The position numbers were made by a program, and so were the translations under genes. Positions 55,285 through 63,519 of a stretch of 64,000 nucleotides of DNA are shown in pieces. The notes beneath the pieces were generated by a model. It had not been told where the DNA came from, searched no databases, and saw nothing but the letters and a program-made list of their open reading frames with translations. Each line of letters begins with the position of its first letter. The first letter of the stretch is position 1. The DNA is from Altericroceibacterium indicum (GTDB lineage Bacteria > Pseudomonadota > Alphaproteobacteria > Sphingomonadales > Sphingomonadaceae), in assembly GCF_009828105.1 (NCBI RefSeq), contig NZ_WTYQ01000001.1:744001-808000 (forward strand). The letters are read 5' to 3'.

Positions 55285-55710
55285 CTAGATGATTGAATGC
55301 AGTGCTCGATAAGCTGCCTGCCAAGGAAGCCGGATTGCCCCATGACGACCGGGAAAGTCTTTGGCTGCAGCAATGATCCCAAGGTCAGACCATTCCGGTA
55401 TCGGCCCTGCGTCATTCAGCCAGGAATCCAACGCAGATATCATATCGTCGATATCTCTGACATTCTTTCCCTTGGCATGGCGAGCAAAAATAGCCGTGGC
55501 AGCTTGCCCTACTGCGCAGGCCTGAGTTTTCAGGCCTATGTCACATATGCGCCCATCATTATCGGTTTCCAGATAGAGGGACATCACACTGCCGCATGTG
55601 GGAGATTTAGCCTTTCCAAACAGGGAAAGTGCCGGGTTAGCGGGATATTGAGCCAGTTCTACCGCCAGAGCTAGTAAGTGAGGGGAATATAATTTCTCGG
55701 TCGCAGCCAT
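55285..55710 (-). CDS. IscU/NifU-like iron-sulfur scaffold protein, third Cys absent
   Basis: This 141-residue protein has the IscU-like order with two of three cluster cysteines: SPTCGSVMSLYLE near residue 37 and TQACAVGQAATAIFARHAKGK near 63. The C-terminal motif where IscU/SufU have a third Cys reads GRHGAIRLPWQAAYRAL, so that ligand is missing. SufU-type zinc-dependent sulfur transfer is therefore doubtful. It may bind clusters with other ligands. The form is, from memory, usual in sphingomonads. It starts 1 base after the cvpA stop. Confidence 0.82.
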   Translation of the reverse strand: MAATEKLYSPHLLALAVELAQYPANPALSLFGKAKSPTCGSVMSLYLETDNDGRICDIGLKTQACAVGQAATAIFARHAKGKNVRDIDDMISALDSWLNDAGPIPEWSDLGIIAAAKDFPGRHGAIRLPWQAAYRALHSII

Positions 55711-55711
55711 T

Positions 55712-56254
55712 TCAAAAGATATCTGTTTTAGAACTATCGGATTCCGCTTTATCAGAAATCATACGCCTTCTACGTTCATCAATGACCTGAACCAGGCTGT
55801 CAGCGCTGGCGTTTATGAATGGATAGGTCCGAGACTGAACAATCCAGTCAGGCCGTCCCTCGGCACCCCAAATCGTATCATAGGCAAGAACCAGAATGGA
55901 AAAGCCCATTACAACAATAATGGCACCTTTGATCGTGCCAAAGCCAAATCCCAACACCCGGTCTATTGGCCCAAGAACGGAGGATCTAGAGGTTCTTCCA
56001 GCCCAGATCGCAAATCCGCGCATGAAAGCGAAAGGAATGAGAAGCAATATAAGGAACGCTAAAACAGCAGCACCCGAAGGAGAGGAGATGTAATCAAACA
56101 ATATAGCGGTTAAGTCAGTGTGGAAGTAATAGATTGCGACGATCGCCGCCGCCCAGGCAGCAAGCGAAAGAACCTCCTGCAAAAAACCGCGCATGAAGCC
56201 ACGTATGGCACCGAGGCCCACTACAAAGAGTACAATGATATCAAAGCCGGTCAT
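55712..56254 (-). CDS. cvpA: CvpA-family membrane protein
   Basis: This 180-residue protein has four membrane helices (VLFVVGLGAIRGFMRGFLQEV, AAWAAAIVAIYYF, AAVLAFLILLLIPFAFMRG, GFGFGTIKGAIIVVMGFSIL). The conserved R-G-F at the first turn marks the CvpA family, named for colicin V production and linked to envelope integrity. The C-terminal 50 residues are charged and cytoplasmic. It is 12 bases downstream of radA. Confidence 0.92.
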   Translation of the reverse strand: MTGFDIIVLFVVGLGAIRGFMRGFLQEVLSLAAWAAAIVAIYYFHTDLTAILFDYISSPSGAAVLAFLILLLIPFAFMRGFAIWAGRTSRSSVLGPIDRVLGFGFGTIKGAIIVVMGFSILVLAYDTIWGAEGRPDWIVQSRTYPFINASADSLVQVIDERRRRMISDKAESDSSKTDIF

Positions 56255-56266
56255 GTGATTATCCGC

Positions 56267-57634
56267 CTATGATGATGCCACAATCCGGTCAACGAGCTTG
56301 AACAATCCCGATAGATTTTCATACGTAATACCACTGCCGTCTCGATCCCCGTCTGGTGGGCCGAAGCCTTTATCAAAGCCAAGTTTGGCAGCCTCACGCA
56401 TTCTGAGACCTGAATGAGCAACTGGACGAATTTCTCCTGCGAGAGAAATTTCGCCAATCCACACCGATTTGGTGGGCAGAGGTTTGTCAGCTAAAGCGGA
56501 AACGAGGGCTGCAGCGACAGCAAGGTCTGCGGCGGGGTCCTGCAGTCTATAGCCACCTGAGACATTGAGATAAACTTCAGCGGTTGAGAAGTTCAAACCG
56601 CAGCGCGATTCCAGCACAGCAAGCAACATAGCCAACCGTCCGCTATCCCAACCCACCACCGCACGACGCGGCGTGGCCCCGCTCTGCAAGCGAACAATCA
56701 GAGCCTGAATTTCAATTAGGACAGGCCGTGTTCCTTCGATGGCTGGAAATATAGCGCTTCCTGCAACAGGTGCTTCCTGTCCTGAAAGGAACAGAAGGGA
56801 TGGATTAGAAACTTCTTCAAGCCCCTTCCCCGCCATCGCAAAAACGCCAATTTCATCGACAGCACCAAAGCGGTTTTTGAGCGCACGCAGGATACGGTAT
56901 TGGTGGCTTCGTTCCCCCTCAAAGCTCATCACAACATCTACCATATGCTCCAGCACACGGGGGCCTGCGATGGTGCCATCCTTGGTAACATGGCCAACCA
57001 GAATAAGCGCGACGCCGCTTTCCTTGGCATAACGGATCAATTCAAAAGCGCAGCCACGCACCTGGCTAACCGTACCCGGAGCGCCTTCAATGGTATCCGA
57101 ATGCATGGTCTGGATGGAATCGATCACCAGAAGCGCAGGAGGCTCCATCCCATTCAGCGTGGTGAGAATGTCCCGAACTGATGTGGCCGAAGCAAGCTGT
57201 ATTGGGGCATCTTTATGGCCCAGCCGTTCAGCACGCATACGGACCTGCCCGGCAGCTTCTTCGCCGCTGACGTAAACGACATCCTGACCATTCCGGGAAA
57301 TGCTCGCCGCCGCCTGCAGCAAAAGCGTTGATTTGCCGATTCCTGGATCACCCCCCATGAGGATAGCAGAGCCAGGAACCAGACCTCCACCCAAGGCGCG
57401 GTCAAATTCAGCAAGGCCTGTACTGCGCCGTTCCAGAGCTTCACTCGGCGCATCAAGCGCCACAAACTGGATCTTTTTTCCACCACTCGACAGATCGTGC
57501 TTCATTGAAAACACACTAGCGGGCGTATCTTCGACCAAGCTGTTCCATTCTGAGCAATCGGGACATTGCCCCTGCCAGCGGTGCGAAACCCCACCGCAAG
57601 CCTGACATACATATCGCCTTTTTGTTTTAGCCAT
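56267..57634 (-). CDS. radA: DNA repair protein RadA
   Basis: This 455-residue protein has an N-terminal zinc ribbon (YVCQACGGVSHRWQGQCPDCSEWNSL) and a RecA-like ATPase with Walker A GDPGIGKSTLLLQAA. The RadA-specific motif is RALKNRFGAVDEIGVFAM. A Lon-type C-terminal domain completes it (LNVSGGYRLQDPAADLAVAAALVSA, GEISLAGEIRPV). RadA is a branch-migration helicase in recombination and transformation. A 104-base gap to the upstream phosphatase gene contains a perfect 25-bp tandem duplication. Confidence 0.96.
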   Translation of the reverse strand: MAKTKRRYVCQACGGVSHRWQGQCPDCSEWNSLVEDTPASVFSMKHDLSSGGKKIQFVALDAPSEALERRSTGLAEFDRALGGGLVPGSAILMGGDPGIGKSTLLLQAAASISRNGQDVVYVSGEEAAGQVRMRAERLGHKDAPIQLASATSVRDILTTLNGMEPPALLVIDSIQTMHSDTIEGAPGTVSQVRGCAFELIRYAKESGVALILVGHVTKDGTIAGPRVLEHMVDVVMSFEGERSHQYRILRALKNRFGAVDEIGVFAMAGKGLEEVSNPSLLFLSGQEAPVAGSAIFPAIEGTRPVLIEIQALIVRLQSGATPRRAVVGWDSGRLAMLLAVLESRCGLNFSTAEVYLNVSGGYRLQDPAADLAVAAALVSALADKPLPTKSVWIGEISLAGEIRPVAHSGLRMREAAKLGFDKGFGPPDGDRDGSGITYENLSGLFKLVDRIVASS

Positions 57635-57684
57635 CGCTCAGGCGTAGCGGGAACATAAAAGGAACGCAATCACAACCACTCGTC

Positions 57685-57734
57685 ATTATAGATGGATGGA
57701 ACCTACCCAATTATAGATGGATGGAACCTACCCA
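57685..57734. repeat. Perfect 25-bp tandem duplication with TATAAT in each copy
   Basis: Units 57685-57709 and 57710-57734 are identical. Read on the minus strand, each unit ends in TATAAT, a perfect -10 hexamer pointing towards radA (start 57634). A convincing -35 at 16-18 bases is not seen for either copy. It sits between the phosphatase stop (57739) and radA. Confidence 0.75.
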
Positions 57735-57738
57735 CAGT

Positions 57739-58200
57739 TCAGCGACTGAAACGATCAACAAGAGCCCGCGCTGCCTTGCTGACATCACACCAGGTTTGGG
57801 TAAAACCTTCCGCACCACCATAATAGGGGTCTGCTACAGGCCGACCCCGTTCCCCTTCTACAACATCCATGAGCAGGCTGATTTCGGCTGTAGTATCTTC
57901 GGGAGCGCGTTGCTGAATGATGGCTAGGTTATCTTTGTCCAAAGCAAAGATATGGCTGAATTTGCGATAATCATCTTCACCGATCTGCCTTCCACGCAAA
58001 TGAGCAATGGAAACGCCATGGCTGGCAGCTTCCTTCTGCGCACGCGGGTCAGGTGCATTGCCAATATGCCAGTCACCCGTACCAGCAGAGTCGACGATTA
58101 TATCCAACCCGGCCTCGTCTGCCGCCGCCCGGAAGGCACCTTCAGCCATGGGCGAACGGCAGATATTACCGAGGCAGACAAAGAGAACCGCTGGTTTCAT
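57739..58200 (-). CDS. Low-molecular-weight protein tyrosine phosphatase
   Basis: ATG 58200 gives 153 residues. The P-loop VLFVCLGNICRSPMAEGAF at the N-terminus has the C-x5-R-S catalytic signature, and the general acid is in VADPYYGGAEGF (D-P-Y). Both are full matches to the family. Such enzymes act on phosphotyrosine, often in polysaccharide export, but here the neighbours are dnaJ and radA, so a general role or arsenate-like reduction remain possible. The start overlaps the dnaJ stop by one base (TGATG). Confidence 0.93.
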   Translation of the reverse strand: MKPAVLFVCLGNICRSPMAEGAFRAAADEAGLDIIVDSAGTGDWHIGNAPDPRAQKEAASHGVSIAHLRGRQIGEDDYRKFSHIFALDKDNLAIIQQRAPEDTTAEISLLMDVVEGERGRPVADPYYGGAEGFTQTWCDVSKAARALVDRFSR

Positions 58201-59324
58201 CAATCAGTCAAATCCGTCCAAACAGATTTGATCTTGTCAAAGAAGCTTCGACTCTCCGGACATTCTTCTCCGGTTTCTGTTTCTTTAAACTCACGCAGCA
58301 GCTCTTTCTGGCGAGCTGAAAGGCGTGTTGGTGTTTCGACAGCAATTTCAACCACCATGTCGCCCCGACCGCGCCCTTGAAGTACAGGCATGCCTGCACC
58401 GCGTTTGCGCAATTGCTTGCCAGACTGAATACCAGCTGGAATGTCGATCACATTAGGTTCGCCATCCATACCAGGTATTTCAACTGAGCCGCCCAAAGCC
58501 GCAGTAGTGAAGCTGATTGGGACACGGGTGAATAGAACGGTCCCCTCACGTTCGAAAACGGAATGCTTGCGAACATGAAGGAAAATGTAAAGGTCGCCCG
58601 GAGGCGAGCCCATAGGACCGGCTTCTCCCTTGCCCGAAAGACGAATACGCGTACCATTATCAACGCCAGGTGGAATATTGACGTCTAGCACCTGCACTTC
58701 ATCGACGCGTCCTTCGCCACGGCAATCAGTGCAAGGCTTTTCAATGACTTCACCGCGCCCATGGCAATTGGGGCATGGCTTTTCGATAACGAAAAGGCCT
58801 TGCTGGGCACGGACTTTTCCGTGACCATGGCACAGGTTACAGCCGCGCTTGGAGGTTCCGGGTTGTGCCCCTGTACCCTGACAGGTGTGGCACGAAACCG
58901 AAACTTCAACTTCGATCTGCGTGTCTTTACCGTGGAAAGCATCATCGAGGCTGATTTCCATATCGTAGCGCATATCTGCACCGCGACGGGGCCTTGCCCT
59001 GCCCCCACCTCCGCCAAAGGCGTTGCCGAAAATCGTCTCGAAAATATCGCCTATATCGCCAAAGTCTGACGCCTGAGGGCCGCCGCCGCCCTGCTGAAAG
59101 GCGGCATGGCCAAAACGATCATAAGCCGCACGTTTTTGCGGATCTTTGAGGCAGTCATAGGCCTCACTGATGGCTTTAAACTTTGCTTCGGCTTCAGCAT
59201 CACCGGGATTTCTATCCGGGTGGAAGCGCATCGCCAACTTGCGATAAGAGGATTTGATAGTCTTGTCGTCCGCAGTGCGCTCGACTTCAAGAAGCTCGTA
59301 ATAATCTATTTCAGTAGCAGACAT
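58200..59324 (-). CDS. dnaJ: Chaperone DnaJ
   Basis: This 374-residue type I J-protein has an N-terminal J domain with HPD (MRFHPDRNPGDAEAE) and a Gly/Phe-rich stretch. Four zinc repeats follow (CHTCQGTG, CNLCHGHG, CPNCHGRG, CTDCRGEG), then substrate-binding domains (DVNIPPGVDNGTRIRLSGKGEAG). It delivers substrates to DnaK and stimulates its ATPase. It follows dnaK after 73 bases that contain a hairpin. Confidence 0.97.
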   Translation of the reverse strand: MSATEIDYYELLEVERTADDKTIKSSYRKLAMRFHPDRNPGDAEAEAKFKAISEAYDCLKDPQKRAAYDRFGHAAFQQGGGGPQASDFGDIGDIFETIFGNAFGGGGGRARPRRGADMRYDMEISLDDAFHGKDTQIEVEVSVSCHTCQGTGAQPGTSKRGCNLCHGHGKVRAQQGLFVIEKPCPNCHGRGEVIEKPCTDCRGEGRVDEVQVLDVNIPPGVDNGTRIRLSGKGEAGPMGSPPGDLYIFLHVRKHSVFEREGTVLFTRVPISFTTAALGGSVEIPGMDGEPNVIDIPAGIQSGKQLRKRGAGMPVLQGRGRGDMVVEIAVETPTRLSARQKELLREFKETETGEECPESRSFFDKIKSVWTDLTD

Positions 59325-59344
59325 GTTCCCGCCTTAAACCAGAT

Positions 59345-59375
59345 CGCCACCGACGCGACATGCACATCGGTGGCG
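59345..59375. promoter_or_regulatory. Intercistronic hairpin between dnaK and dnaJ
   Basis: CGCCACCGA and TCGGTGGCG form a perfect 9-bp stem around a 13-base loop. There is no U-run, so it is unlikely to be a full terminator. It could stabilise the dnaK mRNA after processing or lower dnaJ expression. Confidence 0.5.
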
Positions 59376-59397
59376 GTATAGGTTTCCTTCAGGACAA

Positions 59398-61320
59398 TCA
59401 GCCCTTGTTGTTTTCGTCGTCGACTTCCGAAAATTCGGCATCGACTACATCATCGTCAGACTTTGCGCCTGCGTCAGATGCTGCGGCATCACCACCTTCA
59501 GCCTGCTGCTTCTCGTAGATTTCCTGACCCATTTTCATGGCCAGTTCTGTGAGAGCCTGGGCCTTGGCATTAATCGCATCAAGATCATCGCCTTCGAGCG
59601 CAGTTTTGGCTTCAGCAATGGCCCCTTCGACCTGGCTCTTCAGATCAGCACTGACCTTTTCGCCACTCTCAGACAATTGCTTTTCTGTCGCGTGGACGAG
59701 GCTTTCGGTGTTGTTCCGTGCTTCTGCCTGCTCACGACGCTTCTTGTCTTCATCGGCAAACTTTTCAGCATCCTGAACCATCTGGTCAATGTCAGATTCT
59801 GAAAGACCGCCCGATGCCTGAATGCGGATCTGTTGTTCCTTACCGGTACCCTTGTCCTTAGCGGACACGTTCACCAGACCGTTGGCGTCGATGTCGAAGG
59901 TCACTTCGATCTGCGGAACACCGCGCGGAGCGGATGGAATGCCCATCAGATCAAACTGGCCAAGCAATTTGTTATCCGCAGCCATTTCACGCTCGCCCTG
60001 GAACACGCGAATTGTCACGGCTTGCTGGTTATCTTCAGCAGTCGAGTAGACTTGCGTTTTCTTGGTCGGGATCGTGGTGTTGCGGTCAATCATGCGAGTG
60101 AAGACACCGCCCAGCGTTTCGATACCCAGCGACAGCGGGGTCACGTCCAGCAGGAGAACATCTTTTACATCACCCTGAAGCACACCAGCCTGAATAGCAG
60201 CGCCCATGGCAACCACTTCATCAGGGTTTACGCCCGTGTGTGGCTTCTTACCAAAGAAGCTTTCCACGACTTCACGGACCTTAGGCATACGGGTCATACC
60301 GCCGACCAGCACGACTTCGTCAATGCCGCTCTTGTCTACGCCAGCATCCGCAAGAGCCTTTTTGCAAGGTTCAAGAGTACGCTGAATGAGGCCTTCTACC
60401 AGCTTTTCAAGCTGCGAGCGGCTCAGTGTTTCAACAAGGTGAAGCGGGGTAGATGAACCACCTTCCATACGCGCAGTGATGAACGGCAGGTTCACTTCCG
60501 TCGTTTGCGAGCTAGAAAGTTCGATTTTCGCCTTTTCTGCAGCTTCCTTCAGGCGCTGGAGGGCAAGCTTATCCTTGCGCAGATCCATGTCTTCTTTCTT
60601 CTGGAACTGCTCAGCGAGATATTCGACGATGGCTGTGTCGAAATCTTCACCACCAAGGAAAGTATCACCATTGGTGGACTTCACTTCGAACACGCCATCA
60701 CCGATTTCGAGGACGGAAACGTCGAATGTGCCGCCGCCAAGGTCATAAACGGCGATTGTTTTGCCGTCTTCCTTGTCGAGACCATAAGCCAGAGCTGCTG
60801 CCGTTGGCTCGTTAATGATGCGCAGCACTTCAAGACCAGCGATCTGACCAGCATCTTTGGTGGCCTGACGCTGAGCGTCATTGAAGTAAGCCGGAACGGT
60901 GATGACGGCCTGCGTCACGGTTTCGCCGAGGTAGCTTTCTGCCGTTTCCTTCATCTTCTGAAGAGTAAAGGCAGAAACCTGCGATGGGCTATATTCCGTA
61001 CCGCCAGCTTCAACCCATGCGTCGCCATTCTTACCCTTGACGATGTCATAGGGGACAAGCTCCATGTCCTTCTTGGTCATGGGGTCATCAAAACGGCGGC
61101 CGATGAGGCGCTTGACGGCAAAAATTGTATTGTCTGGATTGGTTACAGCCTGACGCTTGGCCGGTTGGCCGATCAGACGTTCACCATCTTTGGTGAAGGC
61201 AACAATAGAAGGTGTGGTGCGCGCACCTTCTGAATTTTCAACTACTTTGGGCTTGCCCCCGTCCATAACAGCTACGCAGCTGTTCGTTGTTCCCAAGTCG
61301 ATACCGATAACTTTGGCCAT
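59398..61320 (-). CDS. dnaK: Chaperone DnaK (Hsp70)
   Basis: This 640-residue protein has [70 protein letters not shown] and [14 protein letters not shown]. The substrate domain ([17 protein letters not shown]) and a lid ending in an acidic tail ([16 protein letters not shown]) follow, with the EFEEV-like J-interaction end. It is the main folding chaperone. The start ATG 61320 is preceded by GGAAATGGGGAAACC. A sigma-32 promoter lies about 95 bases upstream. Confidence 0.98.
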   Translation of the reverse strand: MAKVIGIDLGTTNSCVAVMDGGKPKVVENSEGARTTPSIVAFTKDGERLIGQPAKRQAVTNPDNTIFAVKRLIGRRFDDPMTKKDMELVPYDIVKGKNGDAWVEAGGTEYSPSQVSAFTLQKMKETAESYLGETVTQAVITVPAYFNDAQRQATKDAGQIAGLEVLRIINEPTAAALAYGLDKEDGKTIAVYDLGGGTFDVSVLEIGDGVFEVKSTNGDTFLGGEDFDTAIVEYLAEQFQKKEDMDLRKDKLALQRLKEAAEKAKIELSSSQTTEVNLPFITARMEGGSSTPLHLVETLSRSQLEKLVEGLIQRTLEPCKKALADAGVDKSGIDEVVLVGGMTRMPKVREVVESFFGKKPHTGVNPDEVVAMGAAIQAGVLQGDVKDVLLLDVTPLSLGIETLGGVFTRMIDRNTTIPTKKTQVYSTAEDNQQAVTIRVFQGEREMAADNKLLGQFDLMGIPSAPRGVPQIEVTFDIDANGLVNVSAKDKGTGKEQQIRIQASGGLSESDIDQMVQDAEKFADEDKKRREQAEARNNTESLVHATEKQLSESGEKVSADLKSQVEGAIAEAKTALEGDDLDAINAKAQALTELAMKMGQEIYEKQQAEGGDAAASDAGAKSDDDVVDAEFSEVDDENNKG

Positions 61321-61412
61321 GGTTTCCCCATTTCCTATCTAAAAATTGGACACCGCACATCTGGCCCCCCTTGCAAAAGGCAGAACCGTTCGGCGGCTCG
61401 TTGACAGGCGCG

Positions 61413-61440
61413 ATATAGGTGCGCTTTTGGTTGGCACAAG
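61413..61440 (-). promoter_or_regulatory. Sigma-32 (RpoH) heat-shock promoter of dnaKJ
   Basis: On the minus strand, CTTG (61440-61437) is followed after exactly 17 bases by CCTATAT (61419-61413). This fits the alphaproteobacterial RpoH consensus CTTG-N17/18-CYTATNT without mismatch. Transcription would begin near 61405, leaving a leader of about 85 bases to the dnaK ATG. No CIRCE element for HrcA is visible in this gap. Confidence 0.75.
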
Positions 61441-61495
61441 GGATTTGCCGGGCTAGAAATCGGCAATTCCACAGGGAATTATTTTTGGGGAGGAA

Positions 61496-61984
61496 ATGAT
61501 GAAAAGAATTTTGGCCAGTATGGCTCTTGGAATGGTCACTGTCAGCTTTGCGGCTTGCGGTGGAAATGAAGCCGAAACGCCAGCCGAAAACTCCGCTCCA
61601 AACGCACCGGAAGGCATCAATGTTGAAAATGCCCGCCTGATCCTTCCTCCGGTTGCTGGAAATCCGGCGGCGGTTTATTTTGACATCAGCAACAATGGGA
61701 AAAAGACCAGAGTCATCCGCTCTGTTTTTGTCGAAGGCGCTAAAAGCGCTGCCATGCATCAGGTCAGCACCTGGGAAGGCAAGGCGTCGATGGATGACAT
61801 TTTCCAGCTTGACGTTCCGATCGGGAAAACCGTGTCTTTTGTGCCGGGAGAAAAGCATGTGATGGTTATGGGCCTTGCTGAAGACACAAAACCCGGAGAC
61901 AAGATTGAAGTCACACTGACCTTTGCAGGTGGTGACAAGATCAGCTTCCCTGCCGAAGTGCTCGCTGCTGGTGATGAACGGTAA
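61496..61984 (+). CDS. PCu(A)C-type copper chaperone lipoprotein
   Basis: The 162-residue protein starts with a lipoprotein signal (MMKRILASMALGMVTVSFAAC, Cys 21) and a disordered Glu/Ala/Pro stretch, followed by one PCu(A)C cupredoxin-like domain. The copper ligands follow the H-M-x10-M-x21-H-x-M type pattern: AMHQVSTWEGKASMDDI and EKHVMVMGL. Such proteins load CuA or CuB sites of cytochrome oxidase. GGGGAGGAA precedes the ATG. It is divergent from dnaK across 175 bases. Confidence 0.9.
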   Translation: MMKRILASMALGMVTVSFAACGGNEAETPAENSAPNAPEGINVENARLILPPVAGNPAAVYFDISNNGKKTRVIRSVFVEGAKSAAMHQVSTWEGKASMDDIFQLDVPIGKTVSFVPGEKHVMVMGLAEDTKPGDKIEVTLTFAGGDKISFPAEVLAAGDER

Positions 61985-61992
61985 TTACCCAT

Positions 61993-62508
61993 ATGCCAAT
62001 TAAAGCGGGGGCAATCTGCCCAGTGGGTGGGGAAAGATCCCTCACCCAAGGAGAGATTGCCCTCGTCCGACAAATTTTTGGAACTGCGATTGATTGCAAC
62101 CCGGTCCGGATCAAGCGCAGTAAGTGGTTTCCGTTTCAGCCAAGACAAACAGTCATGGCACCAAGAGGCCATCTTCACTTCCACCCGGCCACCACTCTTT
62201 ATTCCGATGACTTCTCAGTTGAGGGCCTGAATTTGCAAGGGCTGTTTCTGCATGAAATGACCCATGTCTGGCAGGTGCAGCACAAGGGGGAATGGCATCT
62301 TGTTACCCACCGCCATCCATTTTGCCGTTATGATTACGCCTTAAAGCCCGGCTGGACGCTTGAACGCTACGGATTGGAGCAGCAGGCAGAAATCATCCGT
62401 CATGCTTTTCTTTTGCGCAAAGGACGCAAATTGCCGGGTATTGGCGATTCGGAAGCCTATGATGCCCTAGTGAGCTTTCCGGGAGCTACACTCGGGCCGA
62501 CGATATAA
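61993..62508 (+). CDS. vgr-related HExxH putative metalloprotease
   Basis: This 171-residue protein reads GERSLTQGEIALVRQIFG, a strand HLHFHPATTLYSDDF, then LFLHEMTHVWQVQ with His87-Glu88-x-x-His91, a zinc-protease helix, and LEQQAEIIRHAF with a possible third ligand Glu. This resembles DUF4157/vgr-related proteins in which HExxH-V-x-Q is followed by E-x-E/D. The signal peptide is absent. It lies 8 bases after the copper chaperone. The substrate and whether it is active are unknown. Confidence 0.75.
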   Translation: MPIKAGAICPVGGERSLTQGEIALVRQIFGTAIDCNPVRIKRSKWFPFQPRQTVMAPRGHLHFHPATTLYSDDFSVEGLNLQGLFLHEMTHVWQVQHKGEWHLVTHRHPFCRYDYALKPGWTLERYGLEQQAEIIRHAFLLRKGRKLPGIGDSEAYDALVSFPGATLGPTI

Positions 62509-62544
62509 AAAGAGGCGCTACGAACACTCGCAGCGCCTCTTTTT
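62507..62544. terminator. Bidirectional rho-independent terminator
   Basis: AAAAAGAGGCGCT and AGCGCCTCTTTTT form a perfect 13-base stem with a 12-base loop, giving a U-run in either direction. It starts on the stop codon of the HExxH gene and lies 18 bases past the end of the convergent glycine-zipper gene. Confidence 0.92.
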
Positions 62545-62561
62545 CATTATCGTAGCCGCAA

Positions 62562-62822
62562 TTAGCGATAACGACGGCATTCGTCACGATAACGATACTT
62601 CTCTTTCTTGCAGTCATCTTTGCTGATGAACGCGCCACCAGCCGCACCGGCCGCGCCACCAACGGCAGCACCGGTTCCAACATCACCGCCTGTTACAGCC
62701 GCGATGCCTGCACCGGCTGCCGCACCAGCTAAACCGCCTTCAGCGGCATAGTTATCAGCGCAAGCTCCGAGAGAAAGAGCCGAGCCGAGCAAGAGGGGGG
62801 CCATAAGGATACGCATTTTCAT
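62562..62822 (-). CDS. Glycine-zipper lipoprotein
   Basis: This 86-residue protein has a lipoprotein signal (MRILMAPLLLGSALSLGACAD, Cys 21) and then a glycine-zipper segment with repeated G-x3-G spacing (GGLAGAAAGAGIAAVTGGDVGTGAAVGGAAGAAGGAF). A basic tail follows (KDDCKKEKYRYRDECRRYR) with two cysteines. Related small envelope proteins insert in or stabilise the outer membrane. An inverted repeat lies 13 bases before its start. Confidence 0.82.
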   Translation of the reverse strand: MKMRILMAPLLLGSALSLGACADNYAAEGGLAGAAAGAGIAAVTGGDVGTGAAVGGAAGAAGGAFISKDDCKKEKYRYRDECRRYR

Positions 62823-62834
62823 AAATCAACTCCC

Positions 62835-62853
62835 TGTAATTTCGTCAATTACA
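62835..62853. promoter_or_regulatory. Inverted repeat upstream of glycine-zipper gene
   Basis: TGTAATTTCGTCAATTACA has perfect 7-base arms around 5 bases and sits 13 bases before the ATG at 62822. It is a plausible operator or leader hairpin; nothing else supports a specific regulator. Confidence 0.35.
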
Positions 62854-62905
62854 CAGAGTTACGATCCAACACGCTCTCCAGTTCCCCCATCCTCTCAGCA
62901 CTTCA

Positions 62906-63502
62906 TCAATCCGGCTTTTTTGCGACACCGACCATCGCAGGGCGCAACAAACGATCGCGGATCATGTAGCCCGCCTGCATCTCCTGCACCACGGTACCCG
63001 GCTCCGCATCTTCCGTCGGAATTTCCATCATTGCCTGGTGCTGATTGGGGTCAAGTGGCATACCTCGCGCAGCAATCCGCGTAATGCCATGCTGATTGAA
63101 GACCTTGTCCATCTCACGCTGCGTAGCTTCGATGCCGGCAACCAACCCTTTGAATTTATCATCTTCGCGCAGTTCAGTTGGAACAGCATCGATTGCCCGT
63201 ACCAGATTGTCAGCAATTGACAGAATATCTCGTGCAAATCCGGTTGCCGCATATGCTCGCGCGTCAGAAATATCTTTCTCCAGACGCCGGCGTACGTTTT
63301 GCGTATCAGCTTTGGCGTAAAGCACTTCCTGCTTGGTCGCTTCGAGCTGTTCGCGGAGATTTTTCAATTCTTCCTGTACTTCAGAAGGCAGCTTGGAATT
63401 GTCCTCATCCGCCTGACTTTCAGAATCGAGCATTTCTTTCGGCACGCCTCTCAATTCGTCAGCGACTTCCTTGTCATTATGCTCGGTTTTGTTTTCCGTC
63501 AT
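62906..63502 (-). CDS. grpE: Nucleotide exchange factor GrpE
   Basis: This 198-residue protein has a long N-terminal coiled coil (VQEELKNLREQLEATKQEVL, then YAKADTQNVRRRLEKDISDARAYAATGFARDIL) and a C-terminal beta domain with GITRIAARGMPLDPNQHQAMMEI and VQEMQAGYMIRDRLLRPAMVGVAK, the GrpE signature. It releases ADP from DnaK. It lies 17 bases downstream of hrcA on the same strand, the standard hrcA-grpE order of Alphaproteobacteria. Confidence 0.96.
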   Translation of the reverse strand: MTENKTEHNDKEVADELRGVPKEMLDSESQADEDNSKLPSEVQEELKNLREQLEATKQEVLYAKADTQNVRRRLEKDISDARAYAATGFARDILSIADNLVRAIDAVPTELREDDKFKGLVAGIEATQREMDKVFNQHGITRIAARGMPLDPNQHQAMMEIPTEDAEPGTVVQEMQAGYMIRDRLLRPAMVGVAKKPD

Positions 63503-63519
63503 ATGCTATATTCTTCCAG

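Noticed and set aside
61321-61495. CIRCE (HrcA operator) upstream of dnaK
   Set aside because: No TTAGCACTC-N9-GAGTGCTAA or close variant is present in the gap.
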